NCBI RefSeq assembly: GCF_019880385.1
Contig: NZ_CP082273.1
Span: 2,914,001-2,978,000, forward strand
Reading direction: 5' to 3'
DNA length: 64,000 nt
From: Nocardioides coralli
GTDB lineage: Bacteria; Actinomycetota; Actinomycetes; Propionibacteriales; Nocardioidaceae
In this document: in pieces, positions 39,930 through 49,227 of the stretch
How the letters are laid out: each line of letters starts with the position of its first letter
Numbering within the stretch: position 1 is the stretch's first letter
Made by a program: the position numbers and the translations under genes
The notes under the pieces: model-generated
Told to the model about the DNA's origin: nothing
The model's input: the letters and a program-made list of their open reading frames with translations, nothing else
The model's database searches: none

Positions 39930-41780
39930 TCAGCGGGAGGGGCTGCGGCGCAACCGGTGCACCCGCAGCGCGAGCTGCAGGTCCAGCGCCCGCTCGGGCT
40001 CGCGCCACTCCGGCCCGAGCAGGCCGGTGATCCGCTCCAGCCGCTGGGAGACGGTGTTGGGGTGGACGTGCAGCCGGGCCGCAGCCTCCTTGACCGTCCC
40101 ACCGGTCGCGAACCACGCCTCCAGCGTGGCCACGAGGCTGGTGGAGCGGGCCTCGTCGTAGGCCAGGACGGGACCCAGGGTCGTGGCGAGGTACGTCGCC
40201 AGGTGCTCGGGATCGTTGTCGCCGAGCAGCAGGCGGGTGACCCCGAGGCCCGCGGGGTCGCTGACCTCCCCCACGCGGCCGAGGGTCAGCAGGGTCTCGA
40301 GGCACCGGCGAGCCTCGGCGTGACCGTCTCCCAGCGCGTCGGGGTCGGCCGCGCAGACGCCCACCGTGGCGGAGCCGCCGCGCGCGGCGACCGCCTCGGC
40401 CAGCCGCGCCCCCGCCTCGAGGGGGTCCTCACCCGGGACGAGCAGCACCAGCCTGCCGAGGTGGTCACCGGCCAGGCCCTGGTGCTCGGCTGCCAGGCGG
40501 GTCAACGCCCGCCGTGCCGGGAAGCGGTCGAGCCCGGTCACCGCGGCGACCGCGACGACCAGCGGCGGCTCCAGGACGACCTGGCGGCGGCGGGCCCGCT
40601 CGCGCAGCGCCGGCAGCGCGCTCGGTCGGGCCTCGAGCAGGTCGGCGAGGAGCTCACCCCCGAGCCGGTCCTCGGTCTCGGCGACGGTGCGGGCGAAGAG
40701 GATCACCAGCGAGGTGACCAGGGCGCCACGTTCGAGGGTCCGCAGCGCCGGCTGGTCGAGCTCGCGACCACCCGCGTCGAGGACCAGGGTGGCGACGTGC
40801 TCGGTGCCGGCCTGGGCCGCGGTCACGTAGTGGCGCCCGCGCCGCACGGCGCGTCCCGAGGCGACCGACTCCGCCGCCGCTGTCGACCAGTCGCCAGGAG
40901 CCTCGGCGCCGGCCAGGTGCTCGTCGTCGGGCCCGAGGACGGCCAGGGGTCCACCCATCACGTCGGCCATCACGTCGGCCACCTCCTCCACGCCGCCACC
41001 GGCGACCAGGAGGTCGGTGAGACGGTCGTGGGCGAGCGCCGCCGCCTCGACCGCAGCGGTGTGCTGGGTCATGGTGCGGTGGGCGTCGTCGAGGTCGGCG
41101 AAGAGCTGTGCGTTCTCGAGGGCCACCGCGGCGTGGGCGGCGAAGGAGGTCAGCAGCGTCACCTCGTGGGGCGGGAACGGCCGCACCGACCGGTGGACCG
41201 CGAGCAGTGCGCCGATCACCCGCCCCTCCAGCACGAGCGGGACGCCCAGGATCGCGCGGATGCCCTCCCCCGCCACGGCCTCGTCGATGTAGCCACGGTG
41301 CACGAACCGTTCGTCGGACTGGTAGTCCTCGGTGAAGTAGGGCTCCCCGGTCTGGGCGACCAGGCCGAGCAGCCCGGTGCCGAGCGGCAGCCGGAGCTGC
41401 TTGAACTCCGGGGTCAGTGCGCCCTCGGTGACCTTCATGTACGACGCGCCCTCGGCCTCGTCGTTGAGGGACAGGTAGGTCATGTCCGCCTGGAGCAGCT
41501 GCCGGGCACGACGCACGATGGCGGCCAGGATCGTGTCGACGTCGCGGATCGCGGTGAGGTCGTTGGCCGTCTCGTAGAGGGCCCGCATCTCCGCCTCGCG
41601 CGCCTGCTGCCGGGCGATGAGCTCGCGCAGCCGGAGCGCGACGTCGTACTCCTCGCGGAGCCGGACGAGCTCGTCGGGCCCGACCCCCGCCTCGACCGCG
41701 TCGGCCACCACCTGGTCGAAGGCGCTGCGGGGCGCTTCCTCGTAGAGGAGCTGGAGGAACGAGCGCCGCGGGTCGGACAT
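39930..41780 (-). CDS. GAF domain PucR/CdaR-type transcriptional regulator
   Basis: A 616-aa regulator. After a helical N-terminus (VRLREEYDVALRLRELIARQQ) a GAF sensor runs from about residue 75 to 215 (IRDVDTILAAIVRRARQLLQADMTYLSL ... AAHAAVALENAQLF). A variable middle region follows, and the C-terminus has the PucR helix-turn-helix TVKEAAARLHVHPNTVSQRLERITG. The ATG at 41780 is five bases after the FHA gene stop. It likely controls the 3-hydroxybutyrate genes just downstream; the GAF ligand is unknown. Confidence 0.9.
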   Translation of the reverse strand: MSDPRRSFLQLLYEEAPRSAFDQVVADAVEAGVGPDELVRLREEYDVALRLRELIARQQAREAEMRALYETANDLTAIRDVDTILAAIVRRARQLLQADMTYLSLNDEAEGASYMKVTEGALTPEFKQLRLPLGTGLLGLVAQTGEPYFTEDYQSDERFVHRGYIDEAVAGEGIRAILGVPLVLEGRVIGALLAVHRSVRPFPPHEVTLLTSFAAHAAVALENAQLFADLDDAHRTMTQHTAAVEAAALAHDRLTDLLVAGGGVEEVADVMADVMGGPLAVLGPDDEHLAGAEAPGDWSTAAAESVASGRAVRRGRHYVTAAQAGTEHVATLVLDAGGRELDQPALRTLERGALVTSLVILFARTVAETEDRLGGELLADLLEARPSALPALRERARRRQVVLEPPLVVAVAAVTGLDRFPARRALTRLAAEHQGLAGDHLGRLVLLVPGEDPLEAGARLAEAVAARGGSATVGVCAADPDALGDGHAEARRCLETLLTLGRVGEVSDPAGLGVTRLLLGDNDPEHLATYLATTLGPVLAYDEARSTSLVATLEAWFATGGTVKEAAARLHVHPNTVSQRLERITGLLGPEWREPERALDLQLALRVHRLRRSPSR

Positions 41781-41785
41781 CGAGG

Positions 41786-42760
41786 TCAGGCCTCGCGCTG
41801 CACCGTCAGGGTGCGGTCGCCCAGCCGTACGGTGTCGCCGGCCTGGAGCGTCGCCGGATCGTCGGCCAGCAGCTGTCGCGAGGACCCCGCCCGGATCAGG
41901 ACCGTGCCGTTGCGCGAGCCGCGGTCGGTGACCACCAGCGACCCGTCGGGGGCGACCGCGATCGCGGCGTGGGTCTTGGAGACCGAGAGGTCGTGGGAGG
42001 TGAGGGCGACCGGGCGGCCGACCGGTTCGTCGGGTCGGCCCTCGGGGCGGCGTCCCAGCAGCAGGAGTCCCTCGACCGCCAGCGACTCCCCGGAGTCGAG
42101 GGTCACGCGCCACCGCGGGACGGGGATGACCCCGACGGGGGCCGAGGCCTCATCGGCACCCGGGTGGGCCCCTGCCGCCCGGCGCCCGGGCGCGACGGCG
42201 CCCTGGCCCGCCGGTGCCGGCGCGAGCCGCATCGCCGTGAGGTTGAGCACCGGGCGCGGCAGCTCCTCGACGACCTCGGCGGGCTCGGGCACCGGTCGCA
42301 CGTCGACCACGACGCTGCCGGTCAGCACGTCGTGCCACCCCCGACGCCGGCCGTGCGGGTCACTGACCGCGGTCTGGGCCAGCGTGGCCAGGCCGATGCC
42401 GAACGTCGGGAGGGCGGCGCCCGCGAGCACGAGCCCTCGCAGCAGGGCGGCGGGCACACCGATCGGCCGCCCGGTGGCGGCGTCCACGACCCGGAGCCCC
42501 AGCAGGGCCTTGCCCGGGGTGAGACCCCACAGGCCGACCCCCACGGCGGTCGCGGCGACCACCAGCAGCACGCCGAGGACGATCAGGACCAGGCCACCCC
42601 ACAGCCCCCCGTGCCGCCACGACACCAGCCAACCGGCGTACCCGACCAGGGCGAGCAGCGGCCAGGCCCACAGCCGGTCGAGCACGAAGGCGTAGAAGCG
42701 GCGGTCGGTGCCGGCGGGCGGGTGGGTCGGGTCGGCCTCCGACCGGGCGTGCGTCGACAT
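41786..42760 (-). CDS. RDD membrane domain protein with C-terminal FHA domain
   Basis: A 324-aa protein. The N-terminal RDD domain has three transmembrane segments (RFYAFVLDRLWAWPLLALVGYAG, VLIVLGVLLVVAATAVGVG, LLRGLVLAGAALPTFGIG) and TPGKALLGLRVVDAATG. The FHA domain at about 225-320 keeps the phosphothreonine-binding residues: LLGRRP, SKTHAAI and DRGSRNGTVL. So it is a membrane-tethered phosphopeptide reader. Its start overlaps the stop of the preceding FHA gene. Confidence 0.92.
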   Translation of the reverse strand: MSTHARSEADPTHPPAGTDRRFYAFVLDRLWAWPLLALVGYAGWLVSWRHGGLWGGLVLIVLGVLLVVAATAVGVGLWGLTPGKALLGLRVVDAATGRPIGVPAALLRGLVLAGAALPTFGIGLATLAQTAVSDPHGRRRGWHDVLTGSVVVDVRPVPEPAEVVEELPRPVLNLTAMRLAPAPAGQGAVAPGRRAAGAHPGADEASAPVGVIPVPRWRVTLDSGESLAVEGLLLLGRRPEGRPDEPVGRPVALTSHDLSVSKTHAAIAVAPDGSLVVTDRGSRNGTVLIRAGSSRQLLADDPATLQAGDTVRLGDRTLTVQREA

Positions 42761-43809
42761 CAGGGAGCGGTCACCGTGATGGTGATCCCGTCGCCGAGGT
42801 CGAGCACCGCCCCGGGGACCAGCACGACGGGGGTGCCCGCGGTCAGCTCCTCGGCGGCCTGGCCGGGCCGGACGAGCACTGTGCCGTTGGTCGATCCGAG
42901 GTCCTCGACGACGGCGTGGCCGTGGTCGCTGCCGCTCCCGGGCCGGACCTCGAGGTGGGTCGAGGAGATCTCCTGACCGGGGCTCGGCACGGTGACCAGC
43001 TGTGGCTCCCCGGTGCCGCGGGAGCGCCCGGCCTGGGGCGCGCGACCGACGACGACGGCGCGGTCGACGGCCACCTCCTCGCCGTGGGAGAAGACCAGGC
43101 GGACGACCGCGGCAGGCTCGGACTCCTCAGGTCCCGGCACCGACGACTGCAGCGGCACCGGCTGCGTGACCGCGACCGGCGGGGGCGGTCCGGAAGGGAC
43201 GCCGATCGGCGGCTCCGGCGGGGGCTGCGACCAGTCGGTCTCGGGGCCGAGCGGGCCCGGCGGCGCCTCGGGCACCGGCATCGGACCGGTGGTGGGGAGC
43301 TCGGCGCCGGGGTCGGGGTCCGGCTCGTCGGCGGGAACCTCGACCTCGTCCTCGTGCTGGTGGCCCCCGACTTCCGCGGGCGTGGTCAGCTCGCTCACGC
43401 GAACCAGTCCCCCGGTCATGGTGTGGAGGGCGGCCTCTTCAGCGGCGTCGGCGACCACCAGGCGCAATGACGAGACCCCGCTCAGCGTCCGCTCGGCCCA
43501 GGTCGTGGCCTCCGTGCCGTCGACGGTGACCTCGCCGTCGTCGGCCACGACGTGGGCCTGCGCCGGGCCGCGGACGACGAGCCTGGTGGTGCCCTCCGCG
43601 GTGGCCACGAGCACGAACCCGGTGAGGTCACGCAGCCCGCGGGAGATCAGGGCGTCGAGCACGACGTCGAAACCACCGCCGTCGTCGACGACGGACCAGA
43701 GCTCGGCGACCCGCTCCTTCTCGGCCGGAGGCAGCAGCACCGTGGCGTGCTCGCCGACGACGGCGAACCACGGGCCCGGTCGGTAGCTGTGTGCCGACGC
43801 GTCGGTCAC
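42760..43809 (-). CDS. FHA domain protein with proline-rich linker
   Basis: A 349-aa soluble protein. The N-terminal 170 residues are a conserved but unassigned domain (RPGPWFAVVGEHATVLLPP...). A Pro/Glu-rich linker follows (about 175-235), then a C-terminal FHA domain with VVVGRAP, ISSTHLEV and DLGSTNGTVL. I chose the GTG at 43809 (MTDASAHSYRPG), which overlaps the PP2C stop in a GTGA junction. Confidence 0.9.
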   Translation of the reverse strand: MTDASAHSYRPGPWFAVVGEHATVLLPPAEKERVAELWSVVDDGGGFDVVLDALISRGLRDLTGFVLVATAEGTTRLVVRGPAQAHVVADDGEVTVDGTEATTWAERTLSGVSSLRLVVADAAEEAALHTMTGGLVRVSELTTPAEVGGHQHEDEVEVPADEPDPDPGAELPTTGPMPVPEAPPGPLGPETDWSQPPPEPPIGVPSGPPPPVAVTQPVPLQSSVPGPEESEPAAVVRLVFSHGEEVAVDRAVVVGRAPQAGRSRGTGEPQLVTVPSPGQEISSTHLEVRPGSGSDHGHAVVEDLGSTNGTVLVRPGQAAEELTAGTPVVLVPGAVLDLGDGITITVTAP

Positions 43810-44624
43810 GGCAGGGCCCCCAGCTTCCGCTCGAGGCTCGATCGCTGACGGTCGGCGTCGTAGTCCGGCACGTCGGCCCATCCCACCACATCGACGACGA
43901 CTGCCGTCGCGTTGTCACGGCCGCCCGCGGCGAGGGCGGCCTCGACCAGCCGGTCGGCCGCGTCGCGCGGGTCGTCGGTCGCACCGAGGATCTCCTCGAT
44001 GGCCGCGTCGTCGATCATGCCGTTGATGCCGTCGGAGCAGAGCAGCAGCCGCGGCGCCTCCGCGAGGGGGAGCAGGAAGTAGTCGGGCTCCGAGGCCTCC
44101 CGACCACCCAGCGCGCGGGTGATGACGTTGCGCTCGGGGTGGGTCGCGGCGTCCTCGGTGCTCAGGGAGCCGGCGTCGACGAGCTCCTGGACCAGGCTGT
44201 GGTCGGTGCTCACCTGGCTGAGCCGTCCCTGCGAGAGCCGGTAGGCGCGCGAGTCGCCGAGGTTGACCAGGAACCACGCCGGGCCGCCGTCGTCGACGAC
44301 GATCGCGGCGACCACGGTGGTGCCGGCGTACGAGCGAGCCTGTCGGGAGGTCTCGCCGTCGGCGCCGATCTCGGCGATGCGCTGCTGGCAGGTGGCCAGG
44401 GCGGCGGCGAGCTGCTCACGGGCCTCGGTCGGGTCGAGGGCACGGTCGGCGAGCCGGCCCAGCTCCTCGACGACGACGCGGCTCGCGACGTCACCGCCCT
44501 CGTGACCGCCCATGCCGTCGGCCACCGCGAAGACCGGCGGGGCGGCGAGGTAGGCGTCCTCGTTGACCTCGCGGACCCGACCGACGTCGGTACGGGCGCC
44601 GTGGTGCAGCTCGACCTGCTTCAT
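43806..44624 (-). CDS. PP2C-type serine/threonine phosphatase
   Basis: A soluble PPM phosphatase of 272 aa. Metal and catalytic motifs are VREVNEDAYLA, VADGMGGHEGGDVASR, GDSRAYRL, LLCSDGINGMI and GGRDNATAVVVD. It lacks the transmembrane tail of PstP. GGAGG precedes the ATG at 44624. First gene of an operon with two FHA proteins; no serine/threonine kinase is in the window, so the kinase must act from elsewhere. Confidence 0.95.
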   Translation of the reverse strand: MKQVELHHGARTDVGRVREVNEDAYLAAPPVFAVADGMGGHEGGDVASRVVVEELGRLADRALDPTEAREQLAAALATCQQRIAEIGADGETSRQARSYAGTTVVAAIVVDDGGPAWFLVNLGDSRAYRLSQGRLSQVSTDHSLVQELVDAGSLSTEDAATHPERNVITRALGGREASEPDYFLLPLAEAPRLLLCSDGINGMIDDAAIEEILGATDDPRDAADRLVEAALAAGGRDNATAVVVDVVGWADVPDYDADRQRSSLERKLGALP

Positions 44625-44677
44625 CCCACCTCCTGGCCGGGCAGCAGCGTACGGGGTCGCCGACGCGGGCAGCCGGG

Positions 44678-44683
44678 TAGCGT
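44678..44683 (+). promoter_or_regulatory. leaderless-type -10 for gene at 44691
   Basis: TAGCGT ends seven bases before the ATG at 44691. Confidence 0.5.
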
Positions 44684-44690
44684 GGGACGG

Positions 44691-46970
44691 ATGTCGGGAG
44701 CAGGAGGCGCCGGGGCGACGTACCGCACCCTGGCCGAGCAGCTGCGGGCGTGGCCGGAGGACCGGCTCGCCCGTCTGCTCAGCGACCGACCCGACCTCGC
44801 CACGCCAGCTCCTCAGGACTCCGGCCAGCTGGCGTCGCGTGCCGCCACCCGGTCCTCCGTCGTACGCGCGCTCGACCAGCTGACGCTGCCCGAGCTCTGC
44901 GTCCTTGATGCCCTCGTCGTCGCGGGTCAAACCACCCGGGAGGAGATCTCCCGGCTCGTGAACGCCGATGCGGCCGCCACGGGTGCCGCGATCGAGCGGC
45001 TCCTGGACCTCGCGCTGGTGTGGGAGGCGCGGGAGGGGCTGCGTCCGCTGACCGGCGTGGTCGAGGCACTCGCCTCCGGCGGCCCGGGGGTGAGCGGGCT
45101 GCGCCCACGCTCCGAGAAGCCTCCCGGCGGGGAGCGGCTCGCGCAGCTGCTGTCCGAGCTGAGCCCGCAGGCACGCCGGCTCCTCGACCACGTCGAGGCG
45201 CACGGCGGTCAGGGGACCACCGGGTCCTCACGGACGACCGTGTCCACCGACGAGGCTGCCTCCCCGGCCGAGGAGCTGCTGGCCCGCAGGCTGCTCGTGC
45301 CCCGGTCCGGCGGGGTGGTGGTGCTTCCCGGCGAGGTCGGCCTGGCGCTGCGGGGTGGGCACACGACGCGGGAGCGCGTCGACGAGGTCCCGGCGATCGC
45401 CGCCACGTCCCGCTCGCCGGAGCTCGTCGACCGGGCGGCTGCCGGCGCCGCGCTGGAGGCGGTGCACCGGGTCGAGCTGCTCCTGGACCACTGGGGCGCC
45501 CACCCGCCCGGCGAGCTCCGGTCAGGAGGGCTCTCCGTCCGGGACCTCAAGGCAGCCGCCACCATGCTGCACGCGGACGAGCGCGACACGGCACTGCTGA
45601 TCGAGGTCGCCGCCGCGGCGGGGCTGGTCGCGACCCGGGCCGACCGCGACGGCGTCCCGGTGTGGGTCCCGACCGACGCCTTCGACCTCTGGTCGGCTCA
45701 CGAGCTGGCCGACCGGTGGCTGGCGCTGGCTCGGCACTGGCTGCAGAGCCCGCGGGTGCCGGGACTGGTCGGCAGCCGTGACCAGGCCGGCAAGGGACGC
45801 AACGCCCTCGCCCCCGACCTCACCAGCCCGATCGCGGCGGAGACCAGGCGGATGACGCTCGAGGCGCTGGCCACGCTGCCCGAGGGCGACCAGCTCGCCG
45901 CGGGCACCGGTGTCCCGTCGCTGGTCGCGCGGCTGACCTGGCAGCGACCCCGGCGGCCACGGGCCCGCGCCGACCAGGTGGCCTGGGCGGTGGCGGAGGC
46001 GGGCGTGCTGGGCGTGACCGGGCTCGGCGGCCTCGCTGGCCATGGTCGGCTGCTGCTCGACGGTGACCACGAGGCCGCGGTGGCGACGTTGGCGCCGCTG
46101 CTGCCGAAGCCGCTCGAGCAGGTCGTGCTGCAGGCCGACCTGACCGCGGTGGCGCCGGGCCCGCTGGAGTCCAGCGTGGCGCGGCGGCTGCACCTCGTCG
46201 CCGAGGTCGAGTCACGCGGCGGCGCCACCGTCTACCGCTTCACCCCGGGGTCGGTCCGACGTGCCCTCGACCTGGGATGGTCGGCTCACGAGGTGCACGA
46301 GCTCCTCGACGAGGTGGCCGCCACCGACGTGCCGCAGCCGCTGCGCTACCTCGTCGACGACAGCGCCCGCACCTTCGGCAGCATCCGGGCCGGCCACGCC
46401 GAGGCGTTCCTCCGCGCCGACGACGAGACGGTGCTGACCGAGCTGCTCCACCACCCGAAGGCCGGTGGTCTCGGACTGCGGCGCCTCGCCCCCACGGTGC
46501 TGGTGAGCGACACCCCGCTGGACGTGCTGCTGCCCCGGCTGCGTGACATCGGTGCCGCGCCGGTGGTCGAGGCGGCCGACGGCACCGTGCAGATCGCCCG
46601 GCCCGACCAGCTGCGGGCCCGCACCCCGCGCGAGGCCCGCGGCGCCGCGACGGCGCGCGCCCGGGAAGCCGCCCACGTCGCCCAGGTGGTGGCCGCGGTC
46701 CGGGCCGGCGACCGCGTGACCGCGTCCCGCCCGGCGGCGGCGCGACCCCTCACGCCCAGTGGTTCGCTCGCGGCGCTGCGGGAGGCGATCGAGACGGGGG
46801 CGGCGGTCGTGATCGGGTACGTCGACAACCACGGCAGCCGCAGCGAACGCCTGGTGGAGCCGGTCCGCGTGGAGGGTGGGCAGCTGACGGCGTACGACGT
46901 ACGCAGCGACGACACCCGCACCTTCGCCATCCACCGGGTCACCTCCGTGCGTGCGGTCGAGGACGCCTGA
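44691..46970 (+). CDS. helicase-associated protein with C-terminal WYL-like domain
   Basis: A 759-aa protein common in actinobacteria beside XPB, with a large helicase-associated (XPB/Ssl2 N-terminal-like) domain. The N-terminus is a run of winged-helix-like segments (TLAEQLRAWPEDRLARLLSDRPDL, LPELCVLDALVVAGQTTREEISRLV). The central part contains the XPB-associated region around VLQADLTAVAPGPLE...FTPGSVRRALDLGWSAHEVHELLDEVA. The C-terminus has a WYL-like strand set (AVVIGYVDNHGSRSERLVEPVRVEGGQLTAYD). No ATPase motifs are present. It likely partners the helicase two genes downstream. Confidence 0.87.
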   Translation: MSGAGGAGATYRTLAEQLRAWPEDRLARLLSDRPDLATPAPQDSGQLASRAATRSSVVRALDQLTLPELCVLDALVVAGQTTREEISRLVNADAAATGAAIERLLDLALVWEAREGLRPLTGVVEALASGGPGVSGLRPRSEKPPGGERLAQLLSELSPQARRLLDHVEAHGGQGTTGSSRTTVSTDEAASPAEELLARRLLVPRSGGVVVLPGEVGLALRGGHTTRERVDEVPAIAATSRSPELVDRAAAGAALEAVHRVELLLDHWGAHPPGELRSGGLSVRDLKAAATMLHADERDTALLIEVAAAAGLVATRADRDGVPVWVPTDAFDLWSAHELADRWLALARHWLQSPRVPGLVGSRDQAGKGRNALAPDLTSPIAAETRRMTLEALATLPEGDQLAAGTGVPSLVARLTWQRPRRPRARADQVAWAVAEAGVLGVTGLGGLAGHGRLLLDGDHEAAVATLAPLLPKPLEQVVLQADLTAVAPGPLESSVARRLHLVAEVESRGGATVYRFTPGSVRRALDLGWSAHEVHELLDEVAATDVPQPLRYLVDDSARTFGSIRAGHAEAFLRADDETVLTELLHHPKAGGLGLRRLAPTVLVSDTPLDVLLPRLRDIGAAPVVEAADGTVQIARPDQLRARTPREARGAATARAREAAHVAQVVAAVRAGDRVTASRPAAARPLTPSGSLAALREAIETGAAVVIGYVDNHGSRSERLVEPVRVEGGQLTAYDVRSDDTRTFAIHRVTSVRAVEDA

Positions 46971-46978
46971 GACCGCCG

Positions 46979-46984
46979 TAGAGT
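46979..46984 (+). promoter_or_regulatory. leaderless-type -10 for gene at 46991
   Basis: TAGAGT ends six bases before the GTG at 46991, just after the helicase-associated gene. Confidence 0.45.
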
Positions 46985-46990
46985 GGACCG

Positions 46991-47518
46991 GTGGACTTCA
47001 TCCGGTACGCCGAGGCGTCGGCCGGCCTGCTCAACGCGGAGCTGCCCGACGACGGCGCGCTGGTCGCCCACCTCGCGCACCGCGAGTGGCTCCACCCGTC
47101 CTGCACGGATCGCGACGCCTTCGTGCTCCGCCGCTTCCAGCGCGAGCTGCGGCCGGTCTTCGAGGCGTCCGACGCCGGCGACGCCGCGGGTGTCATCGAG
47201 GCCCTCAACGCGCTGATGGAGAAGTACCCCATCACCCCGATGATCTCCGACCACGACCCCGACGACCTCCACCTCCACGTCGCGACCCGCTCGGCGTCGG
47301 TGTCCGAGCTGCTGATCGGCGAGTCACTGCTCGGGCTGGCCACCCTGGTGTGCGACCTCGGGCCGACCCGGCTCGGCGTCTGCTCGGCGACGCCCTGCAC
47401 CAACGTCTACGTCGACACCTCCCCGAACCAGTCGCGGCGCTACTGCTCCGAGCGCTGCTCCTCCCGGGCCAACGTCGCGGCGTACCGCGCACGGCAGAAG
47501 GCGGACTCGGGGGTCTGA
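46991..47518 (+). CDS. CGNR zinc finger domain protein
   Basis: A 175-aa protein of the ABATE/CGNR family, thought to be stress-related regulators. The C-terminal zinc finger has four cysteines: two in GVCSATPCTNVYVD and two in YCSERCSSRANVAAYRARQK, where the CGNR position reads CSSR. The N-terminal part has a helical domain with DRDAFVLRRFQRELRPVF. It lies between the helicase-associated gene and the XPB gene, on the same strand. Confidence 0.88.
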   Translation: MDFIRYAEASAGLLNAELPDDGALVAHLAHREWLHPSCTDRDAFVLRRFQRELRPVFEASDAGDAAGVIEALNALMEKYPITPMISDHDPDDLHLHVATRSASVSELLIGESLLGLATLVCDLGPTRLGVCSATPCTNVYVDTSPNQSRRYCSERCSSRANVAAYRARQKADSGV

Positions 47519-47558
47519 CCGGCCGGTCGGCCCGGCGTCGGCCGTTGGCGCGGCTGCG

Positions 47559-47564
47559 TAGGCT
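47559..47564 (+). promoter_or_regulatory. leaderless-type -10 for XPB gene
   Basis: TAGGCT ends eight bases before the GTG at 47573, one or two bases longer than usual. Confidence 0.35.
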
Positions 47565-47572
47565 TGCCGGTT

Positions 47573-49207
47573 GTGAATGCGGGCCCCCTCATCGTCCAGT
47601 CGGACAAGACGCTCCTGCTCGAGGTCGACCACGAGCAGGCGGCAGACTGCCGCCGCGCGATCGCGCCCTTCGCCGAGCTCGAGCGGTCGCCCGAGCACAT
47701 CCACACCTACCGGCTGACGCCGCTCGGCCTCTGGAACGCGCGGGCCGCGGGCCACGACGCCGAGCAGGTGGTCGACACTCTGCTGACCTACAGCCGGTTC
47801 GCGGTGCCGCACGCGTTGCTGGTCGACGTCGCGGAGACCATGGCTCGTTACGGTCGGCTGCGCCTGGACAAGCACCCCACCCACGGCCTGGTGCTGGTCA
47901 CGACGGACCGCCCCGTCCTCGAGGAGGTGCTGCGCGCCAAGCGGGTCGCCGGCATGCTCGGCGCTCGCCTGGACGACGACACCGTCGCGGTCCATCCCAG
48001 CGAGCGGGGCAACCTCAAGCAGGCGTTGCTCAAGCTCGGCTGGCCGGCCGAGGACTTCGCCGGGTACGTCGACGGCGAGGCCCACCCGATCGAGCTGGCC
48101 GAGGACGGCTGGTCGCTGCGCGGCTACCAGCGCGAGGCGGCCGAGTCGTTCTGGCACGGCGGCTCGGGCGTCGTCGTGCTGCCGTGCGGCGCCGGCAAGA
48201 CGCTGGTCGGCGCTGCCGCGATGGCCCACGCGCAGGCCACCACGCTGATCCTCGTCACCAACACGGTCTCGGCCCGGCAGTGGAAGGACGAGCTGGTGCG
48301 GCGTACCTCGCTCTCCGAGGAGGAGATCGGCGAGTACTCCGGGCAGGTCAAGGAGATCCGACCGGTCACCATCGCGACGTACCAGGTGATGACGACGCGA
48401 CGGAAGGGCGTCTACCCCCACCTCGAGCTCTTCGACGCCCGCGACTGGGGGCTCATCGTCTACGACGAGGTGCACCTGCTGCCGGCCCCGATCTTCCGGA
48501 TGACCGCCGACCTGCAGGCACGGCGCCGGATCGGGCTGACGGCGACGCTGGTGCGCGAGGACGGCCGTGAGGGCGACGTCTTCTCGCTGATCGGGCCGAA
48601 GCGCTACGACGCCCCGTGGAAGGACATCGAGTCGCAGGGATGGATCGCGCCGGCCGACTGCGTCGAGGTGCGGGTGACGATGCCCGAGTCGGAGCGGATC
48701 ACCTACGCCACTGCCGAGCTCGAGGAGCGCTACCGGCTCTCGGCGTGCACGCCGGCCAAGACCCGGGTCGCCGAGCGTCTGGTCGAGCAGCACGCCGGCG
48801 AGCCGACGCTGGTGATCGGGCAGTACCTCGAGCAGCTCGACGAGATCGGGGCCGACCTCGACGCACCGGTGATCAAGGGCGACACCCCGGTCAAGGAGCG
48901 GCAGCGGCTCTTCGACGCCTTCCGCGCCGGCGAGATCTCGCTGCTGGTCGTCAGCAAGGTCGCCAACTTCTCCATCGACCTCCCCGAGGCGGCGGTCGCG
49001 ATCCAGGTCTCGGGGTCCTTCGGCTCCCGCCAGGAGGAGGCACAGCGACTGGGCCGGCTGCTCCGACCCAAGGCCGACGGCCGGACGGCCCGGTTCTACG
49101 CGATCGTCTCCCGCGACACGGTCGACGCGGACTTCGCCGCCAACCGGCAGCGCTTCCTCGCCGAGCAGGGCTACGCCTACCGGATCGTGGACGCCGCCGA
49201 CCTCTGA
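47573..49207 (+). CDS. XPB-family DNA repair helicase
   Basis: A 3'-5' superfamily 2 helicase of 544 aa related to eukaryotic XPB. Residues 1-170 are an N-terminal domain. Walker A is PCGAGKT (204-210) and the DEAD-box form is DEVH (298-301). The XPB-specific RED motif lies at 328-330 (VREDGREGD), and motif VI is QRLGRLLRP. The GTG at 47573 (MNAGPLIVQSDKTLLLEV) is the likely start. Bacterial XPB proteins unwind DNA, but their repair role is not settled. Confidence 0.94.
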   Translation: MNAGPLIVQSDKTLLLEVDHEQAADCRRAIAPFAELERSPEHIHTYRLTPLGLWNARAAGHDAEQVVDTLLTYSRFAVPHALLVDVAETMARYGRLRLDKHPTHGLVLVTTDRPVLEEVLRAKRVAGMLGARLDDDTVAVHPSERGNLKQALLKLGWPAEDFAGYVDGEAHPIELAEDGWSLRGYQREAAESFWHGGSGVVVLPCGAGKTLVGAAAMAHAQATTLILVTNTVSARQWKDELVRRTSLSEEEIGEYSGQVKEIRPVTIATYQVMTTRRKGVYPHLELFDARDWGLIVYDEVHLLPAPIFRMTADLQARRRIGLTATLVREDGREGDVFSLIGPKRYDAPWKDIESQGWIAPADCVEVRVTMPESERITYATAELEERYRLSACTPAKTRVAERLVEQHAGEPTLVIGQYLEQLDEIGADLDAPVIKGDTPVKERQRLFDAFRAGEISLLVVSKVANFSIDLPEAAVAIQVSGSFGSRQEEAQRLGRLLRPKADGRTARFYAIVSRDTVDADFAANRQRFLAEQGYAYRIVDAADL

Positions 49208-49227
49208 GGCCGGTCGGTGCGCGGCGG

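Noticed and set aside
39489..42695. 1068-codon open frame on the plus strand
   Set aside because: It lies antisense to the dehydrogenase, GAF-PucR and RDD-FHA genes, all of which have clear domains; its translation is low-complexity.
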